This document shows, piece by piece, positions 9,212 through 18,859 of a stretch of 64,000 nucleotides of DNA. The notes beneath the pieces were generated by a model. The model saw only the letters and a list, made by a program, of their open reading frames with translations, was not told where the DNA came from and ran no database searches. Source of the DNA: Roseateles sp. (GTDB lineage: Bacteria; Pseudomonadota; Gammaproteobacteria; Burkholderiales; Burkholderiaceae). Numbering within the stretch: position 1 is the stretch's first letter; every line of letters begins with the position of its first letter. The stretch spans positions 62,001 through 126,000 of the forward strand of contig JAFAMW010000058.1 in the NCBI GenBank assembly GCA_019232985.1. Reading direction: 5' to 3'. The translations under genes were made by a program, and so were the position numbers.

Positions 9212-10413
9212 GGTTGCTTGAGCAGCATGCGCGCGGCCGCGCCGTCGAGCGCGTCCTTGGGCGATTGCAGGCCGTTGGTGATCGCCTCCAGCGCCGCGTC
9301 CATGGCGGTCCAGAAGCGCCCCACCTCGGGGATGTTGGGAATCGGTTCGCCGATGCGCGCGTTGTCCATGCTGGCGCGGATCAGCGGGTTGACCGACAGC
9401 TCGGCGTAGAAGGCCTTATTGGCCGGCACGCCCAGCGGCACGTCGGCGTCCAGCGTCTTCAGGGCTTCGGGACGCAGCAGTTGGTTCTCGAGGAACTCGC
9501 GCGCGATGTCCTTGTTCTGCGAGGGCGCCGCGATCATGCAGCCCAGCACGCCCACGAACGGACGCGAGGGGCGGCCTGGCAGCACGCCCGGAATCGGCGC
9601 CACGCCGAAGTCGATCCTGGCCTTGCGGGCGTTGTCCCAGGCCCAGGGCCCGGAGATCATCATGGCGATCTCGCCGCGCGCGAAGGCGCTTTCCATCTCG
9701 GCGTAGCGGGCGCCGCGCGGCATGTGGCCTTCGCGGATCATGCGCTCGAGCATCTTCGCGCCCGCCAGCGCTCCGGCGTTGTTGACGCCGACCTGGCGCG
9801 CATCGAGCTCGCCGCGGGCATCGCGCGCGTAGATCTGCCCCCCCGCGCCGGCCAGCAGCGACCAGCTGAAGAAGCTCTTGTTGTAGTCCCACAGGATGGC
9901 GTGACGCCCCTGGGCGGCGAGCTTGCGGTCCAGCGCGATCACGCCGTCGAAGTCGCTGGGCGGCGTCTTGACCAGGGCCTTGTTGTAGATCAGTCCGGTG
10001 GTCTCGATGGCGATGGGGTAGCCCCAGGTGCGGCCCTGGTACTCGAAGGCGCGCCAAGCGGTGTCCTCGATGCCCGCGCGCACAGCGGGCGAAGGACGCA
10101 GCGGCGTCAGCAGGCCGGCCTTGGCCCACTCGCCGACGCGGTCATGCGGCCAGCAGAAGATGTCCGGCCCGGTGCCGGCGCCCGCGGCCTGCTGGAACTT
10201 GTCGGTGGCGTCGACCGGGTGTTCGACGATGACCTTCACGCCCGAGGCGCGCTCGAAGGCGTTGCCGACCTGCTGCAGGCCGTTGTAGGCCTTGTCGCCG
10301 TTGATCCAGACCAGCAGGCGCGGCGCCGTGTCGGCCCGTGCGGGTGCCGTGCCGCTTGCGGCGAGCAGGGCAGCTAGGCCCAGCTTGATGGACTTGAGAT
10401 GCCAGGCCCTCAT
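9208..10413 (-). CDS. malE: Periplasmic maltose/maltodextrin-binding protein MalE
   Basis: A 401-residue extracellular solute-binding protein family 1 member with a classical signal peptide (basic start, hydrophobic LGLAALLAASGTAP, cleavage near APARA-D). The mature start LLVWINGDKAYNGL and the segment GPDIFCWPHDRVGEWAKAGLL resemble the sugar-binding face of E. coli MalE. It captures maltodextrins and delivers them to MalF-MalG. It overlaps both neighbours by 4 bp (malK stop upstream, malF start downstream). Confidence 0.92.
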   Translation of the reverse strand: MRAWHLKSIKLGLAALLAASGTAPARADTAPRLLVWINGDKAYNGLQQVGNAFERASGVKVIVEHPVDATDKFQQAAGAGTGPDIFCWPHDRVGEWAKAGLLTPLRPSPAVRAGIEDTAWRAFEYQGRTWGYPIAIETTGLIYNKALVKTPPSDFDGVIALDRKLAAQGRHAILWDYNKSFFSWSLLAGAGGQIYARDARGELDARQVGVNNAGALAGAKMLERMIREGHMPRGARYAEMESAFARGEIAMMISGPWAWDNARKARIDFGVAPIPGVLPGRPSRPFVGVLGCMIAAPSQNKDIAREFLENQLLRPEALKTLDADVPLGVPANKAFYAELSVNPLIRASMDNARIGEPIPNIPEVGRFWTAMDAALEAITNGLQSPKDALDGAAARMLLKQP

Positions 10414-11540
10414 GCGCCGGCTCCGAGCCGCTTGAAGGCCAGCCCTTCGGCGTCGAACAAATAGCAGGACTCGGCCGGAAAACGCAGGCGCAGGTTGTCG
10501 CCCGCATGGACACGGGTGCGGCCGTCGAATTCGCAGCTCAGCGCATCCTCGACGCCGGGGAAGGCGCAGTAGGCATGCGTGGTGCCGCCCAGCGATTCGA
10601 CGAAGGTGACGGTGCTGGCCACCACGTTGTCGTTGCCGCCATCACGGCCGCCGCCACCGTCGCCAGCGGCCAGGTCGATGTGCTCGGGACGGATGCCGAG
10701 CTTGACCGCGTCGCCGGCGCGCGCGCGCGCCGCATTGACGCGCGCCTGCACGCGGTCGCCGCTGGCCAGGCGCAGCAGCGCGCCCTGGGCCGAGCCTTCC
10801 ACCAGTTCCGCGTCGATGAAGTTCATGCGCGGCGAGCCTATGAATCCGGCGACGAACAGGTTGTCCGGCTGCTCGTACAGCTCCAGCGGCGTGCCGACCT
10901 GCTCGAGCCGGCCGGCCTGCAGCACGACGATGCGGTCGGCCAGCGTCATGGCCTCGACCTGGTCGTGCGTCACATAGACCATGGTGGTCTTGAGTTCCTC
11001 GTGCAGCTTGGCGAACTCGTAGCGCATGCGCACCCGCAGCGCCGCATCGAGGTTGGACAGTGGCTCGTCGAACAGGAAGACCTCGGGCTGGCGCACGATG
11101 GCGCGGCCGATGGCGACGCGCTGGCGCTGGCCGCCTGACAGGTCCTTGGGCTTGCGCTCCAGCAGGTGCTCGATGTGCAGGATGCGCGCCGCGTTGCGTA
11201 CCGCGGCATCGATCTCGGCCTGCGGCACCTTGGCCAGCTTCAGGCCGAAAGCCATGTTGTCGAACAGGTTCATGTGCGGGTACAGCGCGTAGGACTGGAA
11301 CACCATGGCGATGCCGCGTTCGGCCGGCGGCAGCTCGTTGACGCGCCGCTCGCCGATGCTCAGCTCGCCGCCGGTGATTTCCTCCAGGCCCGCGATGGAG
11401 CGCAGCAGGGTCGACTTGCCGCAGCCCGAGGGGCCGACGAAGACCATGAACTCACCGTCGCGAATGTCCAGGTCGATGTCGTGCAGGATCTTGGTCTCGC
11501 CATAGGCCTTGGACACGCCACGAAGCATCACGCTAGCCAC
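10410..11540 (-). CDS. malK: Maltodextrin ABC transporter ATP-binding protein MalK
   Basis: A 376-residue ATPase. Walker A GPSGCGKST is at 36-44, the Q-loop at MVFQSYALYPHM (79-90), the signature LSGGQ at 134-138 and Walker B VFLFDE at 154-159. The C-terminal TOBE/regulatory domain seen in MalK-type CUT1 ATPases follows and carries a glycine-rich insertion (GDGGGGRDGGNDN) near residue 290. It is the first gene of the mal operon. A promoter with a good -10 lies about 110 bp upstream. Confidence 0.92.
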   Translation of the reverse strand: MASVMLRGVSKAYGETKILHDIDLDIRDGEFMVFVGPSGCGKSTLLRSIAGLEEITGGELSIGERRVNELPPAERGIAMVFQSYALYPHMNLFDNMAFGLKLAKVPQAEIDAAVRNAARILHIEHLLERKPKDLSGGQRQRVAIGRAIVRQPEVFLFDEPLSNLDAALRVRMRYEFAKLHEELKTTMVYVTHDQVEAMTLADRIVVLQAGRLEQVGTPLELYEQPDNLFVAGFIGSPRMNFIDAELVEGSAQGALLRLASGDRVQARVNAARARAGDAVKLGIRPEHIDLAAGDGGGGRDGGNDNVVASTVTFVESLGGTTHAYCAFPGVEDALSCEFDGRTRVHAGDNLRLRFPAESCYLFDAEGLAFKRLGAGA

Positions 11541-11647
11541 TTGATCTCCTTTGCCGCGGGACCGGATCCGGCAGCTGTTCTCGTTGTTCGTCGGGGCGGG
11601 GCGGCAGCCATGCCCATGCGCTTGATCGCGCCCCGACCCTTGATTGC

Positions 11648-11676
11648 AATATACCGTTCATTATGTAGTAATACAA
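11648..11676 (-). promoter_or_regulatory. Sigma-70-type promoter for the malK operon
   Basis: On the minus strand there is a TTGTAT -35 box (11671-11676), a spacer of exactly 17 bp, and a TATATT -10 box (11648-11653). The -35 box overlaps the dyad TGTAGTAATACA. The leader to the malK ATG would be about 100 nt. Confidence 0.6.
11664..11675. promoter_or_regulatory. Putative operator dyad TGTAGTAATACA
   Basis: An inverted repeat with half-sites TGTA/TACA that overlaps the -35 box of the malK promoter, a classic repressor position. The sequence looks like a LacI- or MalR-type carbohydrate operator; the regulator is not in the window. The assignment is inference. Confidence 0.45.
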
Positions 11677-11750
11677 CGCGTCCAACCCTAAATTGGCGCC
11701 TTAAATGAGGAAGTACGCCTGGAAGTGGTTGATAATTCGGGTTTACCTGA

Positions 11751-11765
11751 TGTAGTCAAACTACA
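11751..11765. promoter_or_regulatory. Putative operator dyad, perfect 6-3-6 inverted repeat
   Basis: TGTAGT-CAA-ACTACA is a perfect dyad about 105 bp upstream of the chosen glgP start. It shares the TGTAGT half-site with the dyad at 11664 and with sites between the amylase and pullulanase genes. Confidence 0.5.
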
Positions 11766-11869
11766 AATAGGCTTGAACTTGAGCCATACTTCCCGGACCG
11801 AGTTTGGCCAGCCTTTGTGTCGTTCCGTCAAGTGGGGCGATGCCGGGGGTGGCGTTCTTTCCAATTGCC

Positions 11870-14308
11870 ATGAGTCATCCACAAAGCCAGTCGAATGCCT
11901 TCAGCCTCGCCCTCGCGCGCCAACTCCACCAGACCGGCGAGGGCCTGCCGGGGCGCGACGCCTTGATGCGTGCCGCCGCCATGGCCTGCCGCGAGCAACT
12001 GGCCGAGCGTTGGGCCGCCACCCAGGCTGCGGACGCCCAGCGCGGTGCCGACGCCGGCTGCCGCCGCGTGCACTATCTGTCCATGGAGTTCCTGATGGGC
12101 CGCGCCCTGGGCAACGCGCTGGCGGCGCTGGGCCTGGACGCGCCGCTGCGCGAGGCCTTCGCCGCCGATGGGCAGTCGCTGCCCGACGTGCTCGAGCGCG
12201 AGCCCGACGCCGCGCTGGGCAACGGCGGCCTGGGCCGCCTGGCCGCGTGCTTCCTGGATTCCTTCGCCGAGCTGGGCCTGCCTTCGTTTGGCTATGGGCT
12301 GCGCTACCAGTACGGCATGTTCGCGCAGGGCATTCAGGACGGCCGCCAGGTCGAGTCGCCCGACGACTGGCTGCGCCTGGGCACGCCCTGGGAGCTGCCG
12401 CGCCCCGAACTGCGCTACGGCATCGGCTTCGGCGGGCGGGTGGAGGTCGATGCCGGTGGCGCACGCCGCTGGGTGCCGGCCGAGCGGCTGGTGGCCCAGG
12501 CCTATGACTTCATCGTGCCGGCGCACCACGGCGAGCGCGTGGCCACGCTGCGCCAGTGGCAGGCGCAGGCGCTGGATCCCATCGACTTCGCGGCCTTCTG
12601 CCGCGGCGACTACCAGGCCGCGGCCGCGCACCGCGTGGCGGCCGACGCCCTGAACTGGGTCCTGTACCCCGACGATTCGACCGATGCCGGCCGCGAGCTG
12701 CGCCTCAAGCAGGAGGCCCTGCTGGTCAGCGCCTCGCTGCAGGACCTGATCGCGCGCCACCTGCGCGAGTTCGGCGAGCTGCGCAGCCTGGGGCGCGACA
12801 ACGCCATCCACCTCAACGACACCCACCCGGCGCTGGCGCCGGCCGAGCTGATGCGCCTGCTGCTCGACGAGCACGGCCTGGCCTGGATTGATGCCTGGGC
12901 CATCACGCGCCAGGCGGTGTCCTACACCAACCACACGCTGATGCCGGAGGCGCTGGAGACCTGGCCGGTGCGCATGTTCGAGGCCCTGCTGCCGCGCCAT
13001 CTCGAAATCATCTACGAGATCAACCACCGCTTCCTGGCTTCGCTGAACGGCCGCCCGGGCGTGGACGACGCGCTGCTGTCGCGCGTCTCGCTGATCGACG
13101 AGGGCGCGCACGGCGGCGAGCGCCGGGTCCGCATGGCGGCGCTGTCCATCGTGGCCTCGCACCGCGTCAACGGCGTCGCGGCGCTGCATTCGCGCCTGAT
13201 GGTCGAGACCATCTTCGCCGACTACGCACAGCTGTTCCCGGAGCGCTTCCACAACGTCACCAACGGCGTGACGCCGCGCCGTTGGCTGCAGCAGTGCAAC
13301 CCGCAGCTCGGTGAGGTGCTGGACGCGCGCATCGGCCGCGGCTGGCGCCGCGACCTGCAGGCGCTTTCCGCCTTGAAGACGCAGGCCAGCGACGCCGCGC
13401 TGATCCAGGACTTCGCCCGCGTCAAGCGTGCCAACAAGCAGCGCCTGGCCGAGCTGGTGCGCCGCGAACTGGGCCTGGTGGTCGACCCCGACAGCCTCTT
13501 CGACGTGCAGATCAAGCGCATCCACGAATACAAGCGCCAACTGCTCAACCTGCTGCACGTGATCGCGCGCTACCAGGCCATCGTCGCCAACCCGCAGGCC
13601 GACTGGGTGCCGCGCACGGTGGTGATCGCCGGCAAGGCTGCCTCGGCCTACCAGATGGCCAAGCTCATCATCCAGCTGGCCCACGATGTGGGCCGGGTGG
13701 TCAACGGCGACCCGCGCGTGGCCGGGCGCCTCAAGCTGGTCTTCCTGCCCAACTACGGCGTGTCGCTGGCCGAGACCATCATTCCGGCGGCCGACCTGTC
13801 GGAGCAGATCTCGACGGCCGGCACCGAGGCCTCGGGCACCGGCAATATGAAGTTCGCGATGAACGGCGCGCTGACCATCGGCACCTGGGACGGCGCGAAC
13901 ATCGAGATGGCCGAGGCCATGGGCACGGAGAACATGTTCGTGTTCGGGCTCAAGACCGAGCAGGTCGCCGCGCTCAAGTCGCTCGGCTACGACCCGCGCC
14001 TGCACTATGAAGAGAACGCCCAGCTCAAGCGCGTGATCGACGCGATCGCGGGCGGGGACTTCTCGGGCGGCGATGCTTCGCGGTATCGTGCGCTGACCGA
14101 CAAGCTGCTTTCGAGCGACGTCTATATGCTGATGGCCGATTTTGCGAACTATGTGCAGACGCAACAGCGCGTCGACGCGCTGTTCGAGCAGCCCGAAGCC
14201 TGGTCGCGCCAGGCCGCGCTGAACATCGCGGGCATGGGCTGGTTCTCGTCGGACCGCACGATCGCCGAGTACGTCGAGCGCGTGTGGTCGCGCGCGAGCC
14301 TGGGGTGA
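11870..14308 (+). CDS. glgP: Glycogen/maltodextrin phosphorylase
   Basis: An 812-residue GT35 enzyme (E. coli GlgP is 815 aa) that phosphorolyses alpha-1,4-glucans to glucose-1-phosphate. The pyridoxal-phosphate site is clear: EASGTGNMKFAMNGALTIGT, with the PLP lysine at about residue 661. VHYLSMEFLMGR and NVTNGVTPRRW are also typical. I chose ATG at 11870; an in-frame ATG at 11840 with a GGGG upstream is an alternative adding ten residues. Codon choice in the last few hundred bases looks more like the downstream genes than like the first part of this gene. It is separated from glgB by a block of four hairpins. Confidence 0.92.
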   Translation: MSHPQSQSNAFSLALARQLHQTGEGLPGRDALMRAAAMACREQLAERWAATQAADAQRGADAGCRRVHYLSMEFLMGRALGNALAALGLDAPLREAFAADGQSLPDVLEREPDAALGNGGLGRLAACFLDSFAELGLPSFGYGLRYQYGMFAQGIQDGRQVESPDDWLRLGTPWELPRPELRYGIGFGGRVEVDAGGARRWVPAERLVAQAYDFIVPAHHGERVATLRQWQAQALDPIDFAAFCRGDYQAAAAHRVAADALNWVLYPDDSTDAGRELRLKQEALLVSASLQDLIARHLREFGELRSLGRDNAIHLNDTHPALAPAELMRLLLDEHGLAWIDAWAITRQAVSYTNHTLMPEALETWPVRMFEALLPRHLEIIYEINHRFLASLNGRPGVDDALLSRVSLIDEGAHGGERRVRMAALSIVASHRVNGVAALHSRLMVETIFADYAQLFPERFHNVTNGVTPRRWLQQCNPQLGEVLDARIGRGWRRDLQALSALKTQASDAALIQDFARVKRANKQRLAELVRRELGLVVDPDSLFDVQIKRIHEYKRQLLNLLHVIARYQAIVANPQADWVPRTVVIAGKAASAYQMAKLIIQLAHDVGRVVNGDPRVAGRLKLVFLPNYGVSLAETIIPAADLSEQISTAGTEASGTGNMKFAMNGALTIGTWDGANIEMAEAMGTENMFVFGLKTEQVAALKSLGYDPRLHYEENAQLKRVIDAIAGGDFSGGDASRYRALTDKLLSSDVYMLMADFANYVQTQQRVDALFEQPEAWSRQAALNIAGMGWFSSDRTIAEYVERVWSRASLG

Positions 14309-14588
14309 TGGAGCCCCTCGCCCGGTCCGGCCACGCTGAACGCGGGCCAGCCCAGTCGGCCGCCCGGCATGCATGCCGGGCGGCGCTCGCCAGCCGCGAA
14401 CAAGCGCGCAGGCGCTTGTTCGGTGCGGGCTCGCTCCCCCGCGGCATAGCCGCCTTGGGCGGGCCGGCTTGGGGGCTGAGCCCGGACACAAACAGTCCTG
14501 AGGACTGTTTGTGCCTGCGAAGGCCATTGGCCTCTGGCCAATGGCGGCCCGGCGCTCGGCCCGGAATGCCCTGTTTCACCCGGCATGG
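14309..14588. repeat. Cluster of four perfect hairpins between glgP and glgB
   Basis: This 280-bp gap has no gene. It carries a 26-bp perfect palindrome centred on GCATGC (14359-14384). It also carries an 11-bp stem with a 4-base loop (14397-14422), a 12-bp stem with loop TGA (14487-14513) and a 10-bp stem with loop TCT (14523-14545). All stems are perfect. None has an adjacent T tract, so they do not look like simple intrinsic terminators. They may be remnants of REP/MITE-like repeats or processing signals in the glg transcript. Confidence 0.75.
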
Positions 14589-16775
14589 ATGACTGAGCAC
14601 GCCATGCTCGCGGCGGACCAGGTCGAAGCCCTCTGCACGGCGCGCCACGGCGATCCGTTCGCGGCGCTCGGCCTGCACGCCGACGCGCAGGGGCGGCTGT
14701 GGATCCGCGCGCTGCTGCCGGGGGCGACGGCGGTCACGCTGCTCGCGAACGGCAAGCGCGTCGTCGCGCTGAGCCCTCGCGGTGACGCGGGCTTCTTCGA
14801 GGCCGCCGTGCCGCGCCGGCGCCATCGCTTCGACTACCGTTTCGCGGTGCGCTGGGCCGGCGCCGCGGCCGACCAGGTCGTCGCCGACGCCTACGCCTAT
14901 GGCCCGCAGCTCGGCGAGGCCGAGCTCGACCGGCTCGCCGACCCGGACTTCGCGCGGCCCTACGAGCTGCTCGGCGCGCACCCGGTGCGCCACGCGGATG
15001 TCGACGGCGTTCGTTTCGCCGTCTGGGCGCCGAATGCGCGCCGCGTCAGCGTTGTCGGCGGCTTCAACAACTGGGACGGCCGGCGCCACGCGATGCGGCT
15101 GCGCCACCGCGTCGGCGTGTGGGAGATCTTCGTGCCGCACGCGGCCGAGGGCGAGCTCTACAAGTTCGAGATCGTCGGCGCCGGCGGCGCGCTGCTGCCG
15201 CTCAAGGCCGACCCCTGGGCGCGCGCGGCCGAGCTGCGCCCTGGAACGGCGAGCGTCGTCGCGGCGCCGCTCGCGCGCATCAAGCTGCCCGAGGGCCGCG
15301 GCGCCGCGAACGCGCGCCATGCGCCGGTCAGCATCTACGAGGTCCACGCGGCGTCGTGGCGCAAGCCCGATGGACGGTTTCCCACCTGGGACGAATTGGC
15401 CGCCGAACTGCCGGCCTACGCCGCCGAGCTCGGCTTCACCCATGTCCAGCTGATGCCGATCAGCGAGTACCCGTTCGACGGCTCCTGGGGCTACCAGACG
15501 CTCGGCCTGACCGCGCCGACGCGGCGCTTCGGCGCGCCCGAGGGCTTCGGTCGCTTCGTCGCGGCCTGCCATGCGGCCGGCCTGGGCCTGCTGCTCGACT
15601 GGGTGCCCGCGCATTTCCCGGCCGACGCCCATGGGCTCGCAAACTTCGACGGCACGGCGCTGTACGAGTACGCGGACCCGCGCGAGGGCTTCCACCGCGA
15701 CTGGAACACGCTGATCTACAACTTCGGCCGCAACGAGGTGCGCCAGTTCCTGACCGGCAGCGCGCTGTACTGGCTGGCCGCCTGGGGCGTCGACGGCCTG
15801 CGCGTCGACGCGGTCGCGTCGATGCTCTACCGCGACTACTCGCGCGCGAGCGGCGAGTGGATCCCCAACGTCCACGGCGGGCGCGAGAACCTCGAGGCGA
15901 TCGCGCTGCTGCGCCACGTCAACGAGGTGATCGGCCGCGAGGCGCCCGGCGGTGTCACCGTCGCCGAGGAGTCGACCGCGTTCCCGGGCGTCTCGGCGCC
16001 GACCTACGCGGGCGGCCTCGGCTTCCACTACAAGTGGAACATGGGCTGGATGAACGACACGCTGCGCTACATCCACGAGGACCCGATCCACCGGCGCTGG
16101 CACCACGACAAGCTGACCTTCGGCCTGGTGTACGCGTTCAGCGAGAACTTCGTGCTGCCGATCTCGCACGACGAGGTCGTCCACGGCAAGGGCTCGATGC
16201 TCGACAAGATGCCCGGCGACGACTGGCAGAAGTTCGCGAACCTGCGCGCCTATTACGGCTTCATGTGGGGTCACCCGGGCAAGAAGCTGCTGTTCATGGG
16301 CCAGGAGCTCGCGCAGCGCGGCGACTGGCGCTTCGAGGCGTCGCTGCCCTGGGGCCTGCTCGACGACCGGCGCCACCGCGGCGTCCAGCAGCTCGTGCGC
16401 GACCTCAATCGCCTGTACCGCGCCGAGCCCGCGCTGCACCGGCTCGACGGCGAGGCGGCCGGCTTCGAATGGCTGGTCGGCGACGACGCCGAGAACTCGG
16501 TGCTCGCCTGGCTGCGCCGCGACGACGCGGGCCGCGAAGTCATCGTCGTCTGCAACTTCACCCCCTTGCCGCGAGCGGGTTACCGCGTGCCCCTGCGCTC
16601 GAGCGCCGTGGCGCGCTGGCGCGAGGCGCTCAACACCGACTCGGCCCATTACGGCGGCGTCGACATCGGCAACGGCGGCCGCACGATCGTCGCCGATAAC
16701 GGCCAGATCGAGCTGACCCTGCCGCCGCTCGCCACCCTGTTCCTCGTTCCCGATTCGCCCGATGCGCCTGCCTGA
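14589..16775 (+). CDS. glgB: 1,4-alpha-glucan branching enzyme GlgB
   Basis: A 728-residue GH13_9 enzyme, the same length as E. coli GlgB. An N-terminal CBM48-type domain ([20 protein letters not shown]) precedes the catalytic barrel. The nucleophile is Asp407 ([11 protein letters not shown]), the acid/base Glu460 (VAEEST) and the third carboxylate Asp528 (SHDEVVHGK); the spacings of 53 and 121 residues equal those of the E. coli enzyme. ATG at 14589 is chosen because upstream in-frame codons run through the hairpin block; ATG at 14604 is also possible. Its end overlaps glgX by 14 bp. Confidence 0.95.
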   Translation: MTEHAMLAADQVEALCTARHGDPFAALGLHADAQGRLWIRALLPGATAVTLLANGKRVVALSPRGDAGFFEAAVPRRRHRFDYRFAVRWAGAAADQVVADAYAYGPQLGEAELDRLADPDFARPYELLGAHPVRHADVDGVRFAVWAPNARRVSVVGGFNNWDGRRHAMRLRHRVGVWEIFVPHAAEGELYKFEIVGAGGALLPLKADPWARAAELRPGTASVVAAPLARIKLPEGRGAANARHAPVSIYEVHAASWRKPDGRFPTWDELAAELPAYAAELGFTHVQLMPISEYPFDGSWGYQTLGLTAPTRRFGAPEGFGRFVAACHAAGLGLLLDWVPAHFPADAHGLANFDGTALYEYADPREGFHRDWNTLIYNFGRNEVRQFLTGSALYWLAAWGVDGLRVDAVASMLYRDYSRASGEWIPNVHGGRENLEAIALLRHVNEVIGREAPGGVTVAEESTAFPGVSAPTYAGGLGFHYKWNMGWMNDTLRYIHEDPIHRRWHHDKLTFGLVYAFSENFVLPISHDEVVHGKGSMLDKMPGDDWQKFANLRAYYGFMWGHPGKKLLFMGQELAQRGDWRFEASLPWGLLDDRRHRGVQQLVRDLNRLYRAEPALHRLDGEAAGFEWLVGDDAENSVLAWLRRDDAGREVIVVCNFTPLPRAGYRVPLRSSAVARWREALNTDSAHYGGVDIGNGGRTIVADNGQIELTLPPLATLFLVPDSPDAPA

Positions 16776-18846
16776 CTCCCTCCTCGACGGCCGCCACGAA
16801 CCGCTGGGCGCGCACGCGCGCGACGGCGGCGTGAACTTCGCGGTGTTCTCCGAGCATGCCGAGCGCGTCGAGCTGTGCCTGTTCGACGCGGCCGGCCAGC
16901 GCGAGCTGCGCCGCTACGCACTGAGCGGTCCCGTCGACGGCGTGTTCCACGGCTTTCTGCCCGGCGTCGGCGCGGGCCTCGTCTACGGCCTGCGCGCCCA
17001 CGGACCTTATGCGCCCGAGCAAGGCCACCGCTTCAACCCGCACAAGCTGCTGCTCGACCCCTATGCGCGCGAGATCGTCGGGCATTTCGCGTGGCGCGCC
17101 GAGCATCATGGCTACGAGCTCGGCCACCCGGACGGCCCGCGCAGCTTCGACGCGCGCGACAACGGCGTGCACGCGCTGAAGTCGCGCGTCGCGCCGCCGC
17201 CGGCCGCGCCGTCGCCGCGCGCGAACGCGCCGCGCATCGCACCCGCCGACGCGGTGCTCTACGAGGTCCACGTCAAGGGCTTCTCGATGCAGCACCCGCA
17301 GATCCCGGCGCAGCTGCGCGGCACCTACGCGGGCCTCGCCCACCCGGCCGCGATCGCGCATTTCAAGCGCCTCGGCGTGACGACGCTGTCGCTGCTGCCG
17401 GTCCAGTACTGCATCCCCGAGCCGCACCTCGCCGACAAGGGCCTGCCCAACTACTGGGGCTACAACACGCTCGGCTTCTTCTGCGCCGACCCGCGCCTCG
17501 CTCAGGCCGCGCACCGCGACGACCCGACGGCCGTCGCCGACGAGTTCCGCGCGATGGTGCGTGCGCTGCACGACGCGGGCCTCGAGGTCGTGCTCGACGT
17601 GGTCTACAACCACACGCCCGAGGGCAACGAGTTCGGCCCGAGCCTGAGCCTGCGCGGCCTCGACAACCGCAGCTACTACCGGCTCGCCCACGACGACCCG
17701 GCGCGCTGCGAGAACCTCACGGGCTGCGGCAACACGCTGAACTGCCAGCACCCGCGGGTCACGCAGTTCGTGCTCGACTCGCTGCGCCACTGGGTCGAGG
17801 ACATGGGCGTCGACGGCTTCCGCTTCGACCTCGCCCCCGTGCTCGGCCGCACCCAGCACGGCTTCGAGCCGCAGGCCGCGTTCTTCACGGCGCTGCGCCA
17901 GGACCCCCTGCTCGCGGGCGTGCACCTGATCGCCGAGCCCTGGGACGCCGCCTACGACGGCTACCAGGTCGGTCGCTTCCCGGGCCGCTTTCTCGAGTGG
18001 AACGACAAGTTCCGCGACGCCGTGCGCGGCTACTGGCTGGGCCGCGGCGTGAGTCGCGGCGAGCTCGCACGCCGCTTCACGGCCTCGAGCGACCTGTTCC
18101 GCCACGCCCAGCGCGCGCCGACCGCGTCGGTCAACTTCGTGTCGGTCCACGACGGCTGGGTGCTCGCCGACGTCGTCGCCTATGAGGCCAAGCACAACGA
18201 GGCGAACGGCGAGGGCAACCGCGACGGCCGCGACGGCGAGCTCAGCGCCAACTTCGGCGCCGAAGGCGCCACGAGCGACCCGCAAATCCTCGCGACGCGA
18301 GTCAAGGTGCGCCACGCGATGCTCGCGACGTTGCTGCTCGCCCAGGGCACGCCGATGCTGTGCGCGGGCGACGAAATCGCGAACACCCAGCAGGGCAATA
18401 ACAACGCCTACTGCCAGGACAACGCGACGACCTGGCTCGACTGGGCCGCGGCCGACGCCGAGACCGAAGCGCTCGTCGCCGAGTTGCTCGCGCTGCGCCG
18501 CGAAGAGCCGCTGCTGCGGCTCGGGCGCTGGTTCGCGCCTCCCCCGGGTGGCCCCGGCGACGCGGCGATCGCCTGGTTCAACGCGGGCGGCCACGAGATG
18601 CAGCCGCACGACTGGCACGCCGCCGGCAGCCTCGCGTTCGGCGCGCAGCTGCGCGCGGCCGGCGCCGCGCATCCGCTTCTCATGCTGATCTTCAACCCCG
18701 AGCCCAAGGTCCACGCGTTCGCGCTCGCGAACGGGCCGTGGCGGCTCGCGCTCGACAGCAGCCGCCGGCTCCAGCCCAGCGGCCAGCCGCTCGATTCCCT
18801 GCTGCAGGTGCCGCCGCGCAGCCTGCTCGTCCTCCGTCATTCCTGA
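16762..18846 (+). CDS. glgX: Glycogen debranching enzyme GlgX
   Basis: A 694-residue GH13_11 isoamylase-type alpha-1,6-glucosidase. An N-terminal beta-sandwich domain ([20 protein letters not shown]) is followed by the barrel with Asp356 ([13 protein letters not shown]), Glu392 (LIAEPWDA) and Asp464 (VSVHDGW). GlgX removes the short limit-dextrin branches left by GlgP. The gene starts inside the end of glgB, which suggests translational coupling. Confidence 0.93.
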   Translation: MRLPDSLLDGRHEPLGAHARDGGVNFAVFSEHAERVELCLFDAAGQRELRRYALSGPVDGVFHGFLPGVGAGLVYGLRAHGPYAPEQGHRFNPHKLLLDPYAREIVGHFAWRAEHHGYELGHPDGPRSFDARDNGVHALKSRVAPPPAAPSPRANAPRIAPADAVLYEVHVKGFSMQHPQIPAQLRGTYAGLAHPAAIAHFKRLGVTTLSLLPVQYCIPEPHLADKGLPNYWGYNTLGFFCADPRLAQAAHRDDPTAVADEFRAMVRALHDAGLEVVLDVVYNHTPEGNEFGPSLSLRGLDNRSYYRLAHDDPARCENLTGCGNTLNCQHPRVTQFVLDSLRHWVEDMGVDGFRFDLAPVLGRTQHGFEPQAAFFTALRQDPLLAGVHLIAEPWDAAYDGYQVGRFPGRFLEWNDKFRDAVRGYWLGRGVSRGELARRFTASSDLFRHAQRAPTASVNFVSVHDGWVLADVVAYEAKHNEANGEGNRDGRDGELSANFGAEGATSDPQILATRVKVRHAMLATLLLAQGTPMLCAGDEIANTQQGNNNAYCQDNATTWLDWAAADAETEALVAELLALRREEPLLRLGRWFAPPPGGPGDAAIAWFNAGGHEMQPHDWHAAGSLAFGAQLRAAGAAHPLLMLIFNPEPKVHAFALANGPWRLALDSSRRLQPSGQPLDSLLQVPPRSLLVLRHS

Positions 18847-18859
18847 TAGGCCAATCACC

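Larger units (their letters stand above)
11541..11869. promoter_or_regulatory. Divergent malK / glgP control region
   Basis: A stretch of about 330 bp without a gene that is clearly more AT-rich than its surroundings. It holds a promoter for the leftward malK operon and two dyads with a TGTAGT half-site (listed separately). A possible rightward promoter is TTGATA at 11729-11734, then 16 bp, then TGTAGT at 11751-11756, overlapping the second dyad. If that is right, one regulator could control import and glycogen breakdown together. Confidence 0.6.

Noticed and set aside
14359..14545. Integron attC array or CRISPR
   Set aside because: The four hairpins differ in sequence and length, show no regular spacing or direct repeats, and no integrase or cas gene is near.
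14511..14588. N-terminal extension of glgB by 26 codons
   Set aside because: The extension is encoded by the hairpin DNA and has no similarity to branching enzymes; the family length is reached from 14589.
14025..16649. An 874-codon minus-strand frame opposite glgB
   Set aside because: A GC-driven shadow of glgB; no motif, and glgB has all catalytic residues in the correct frame.
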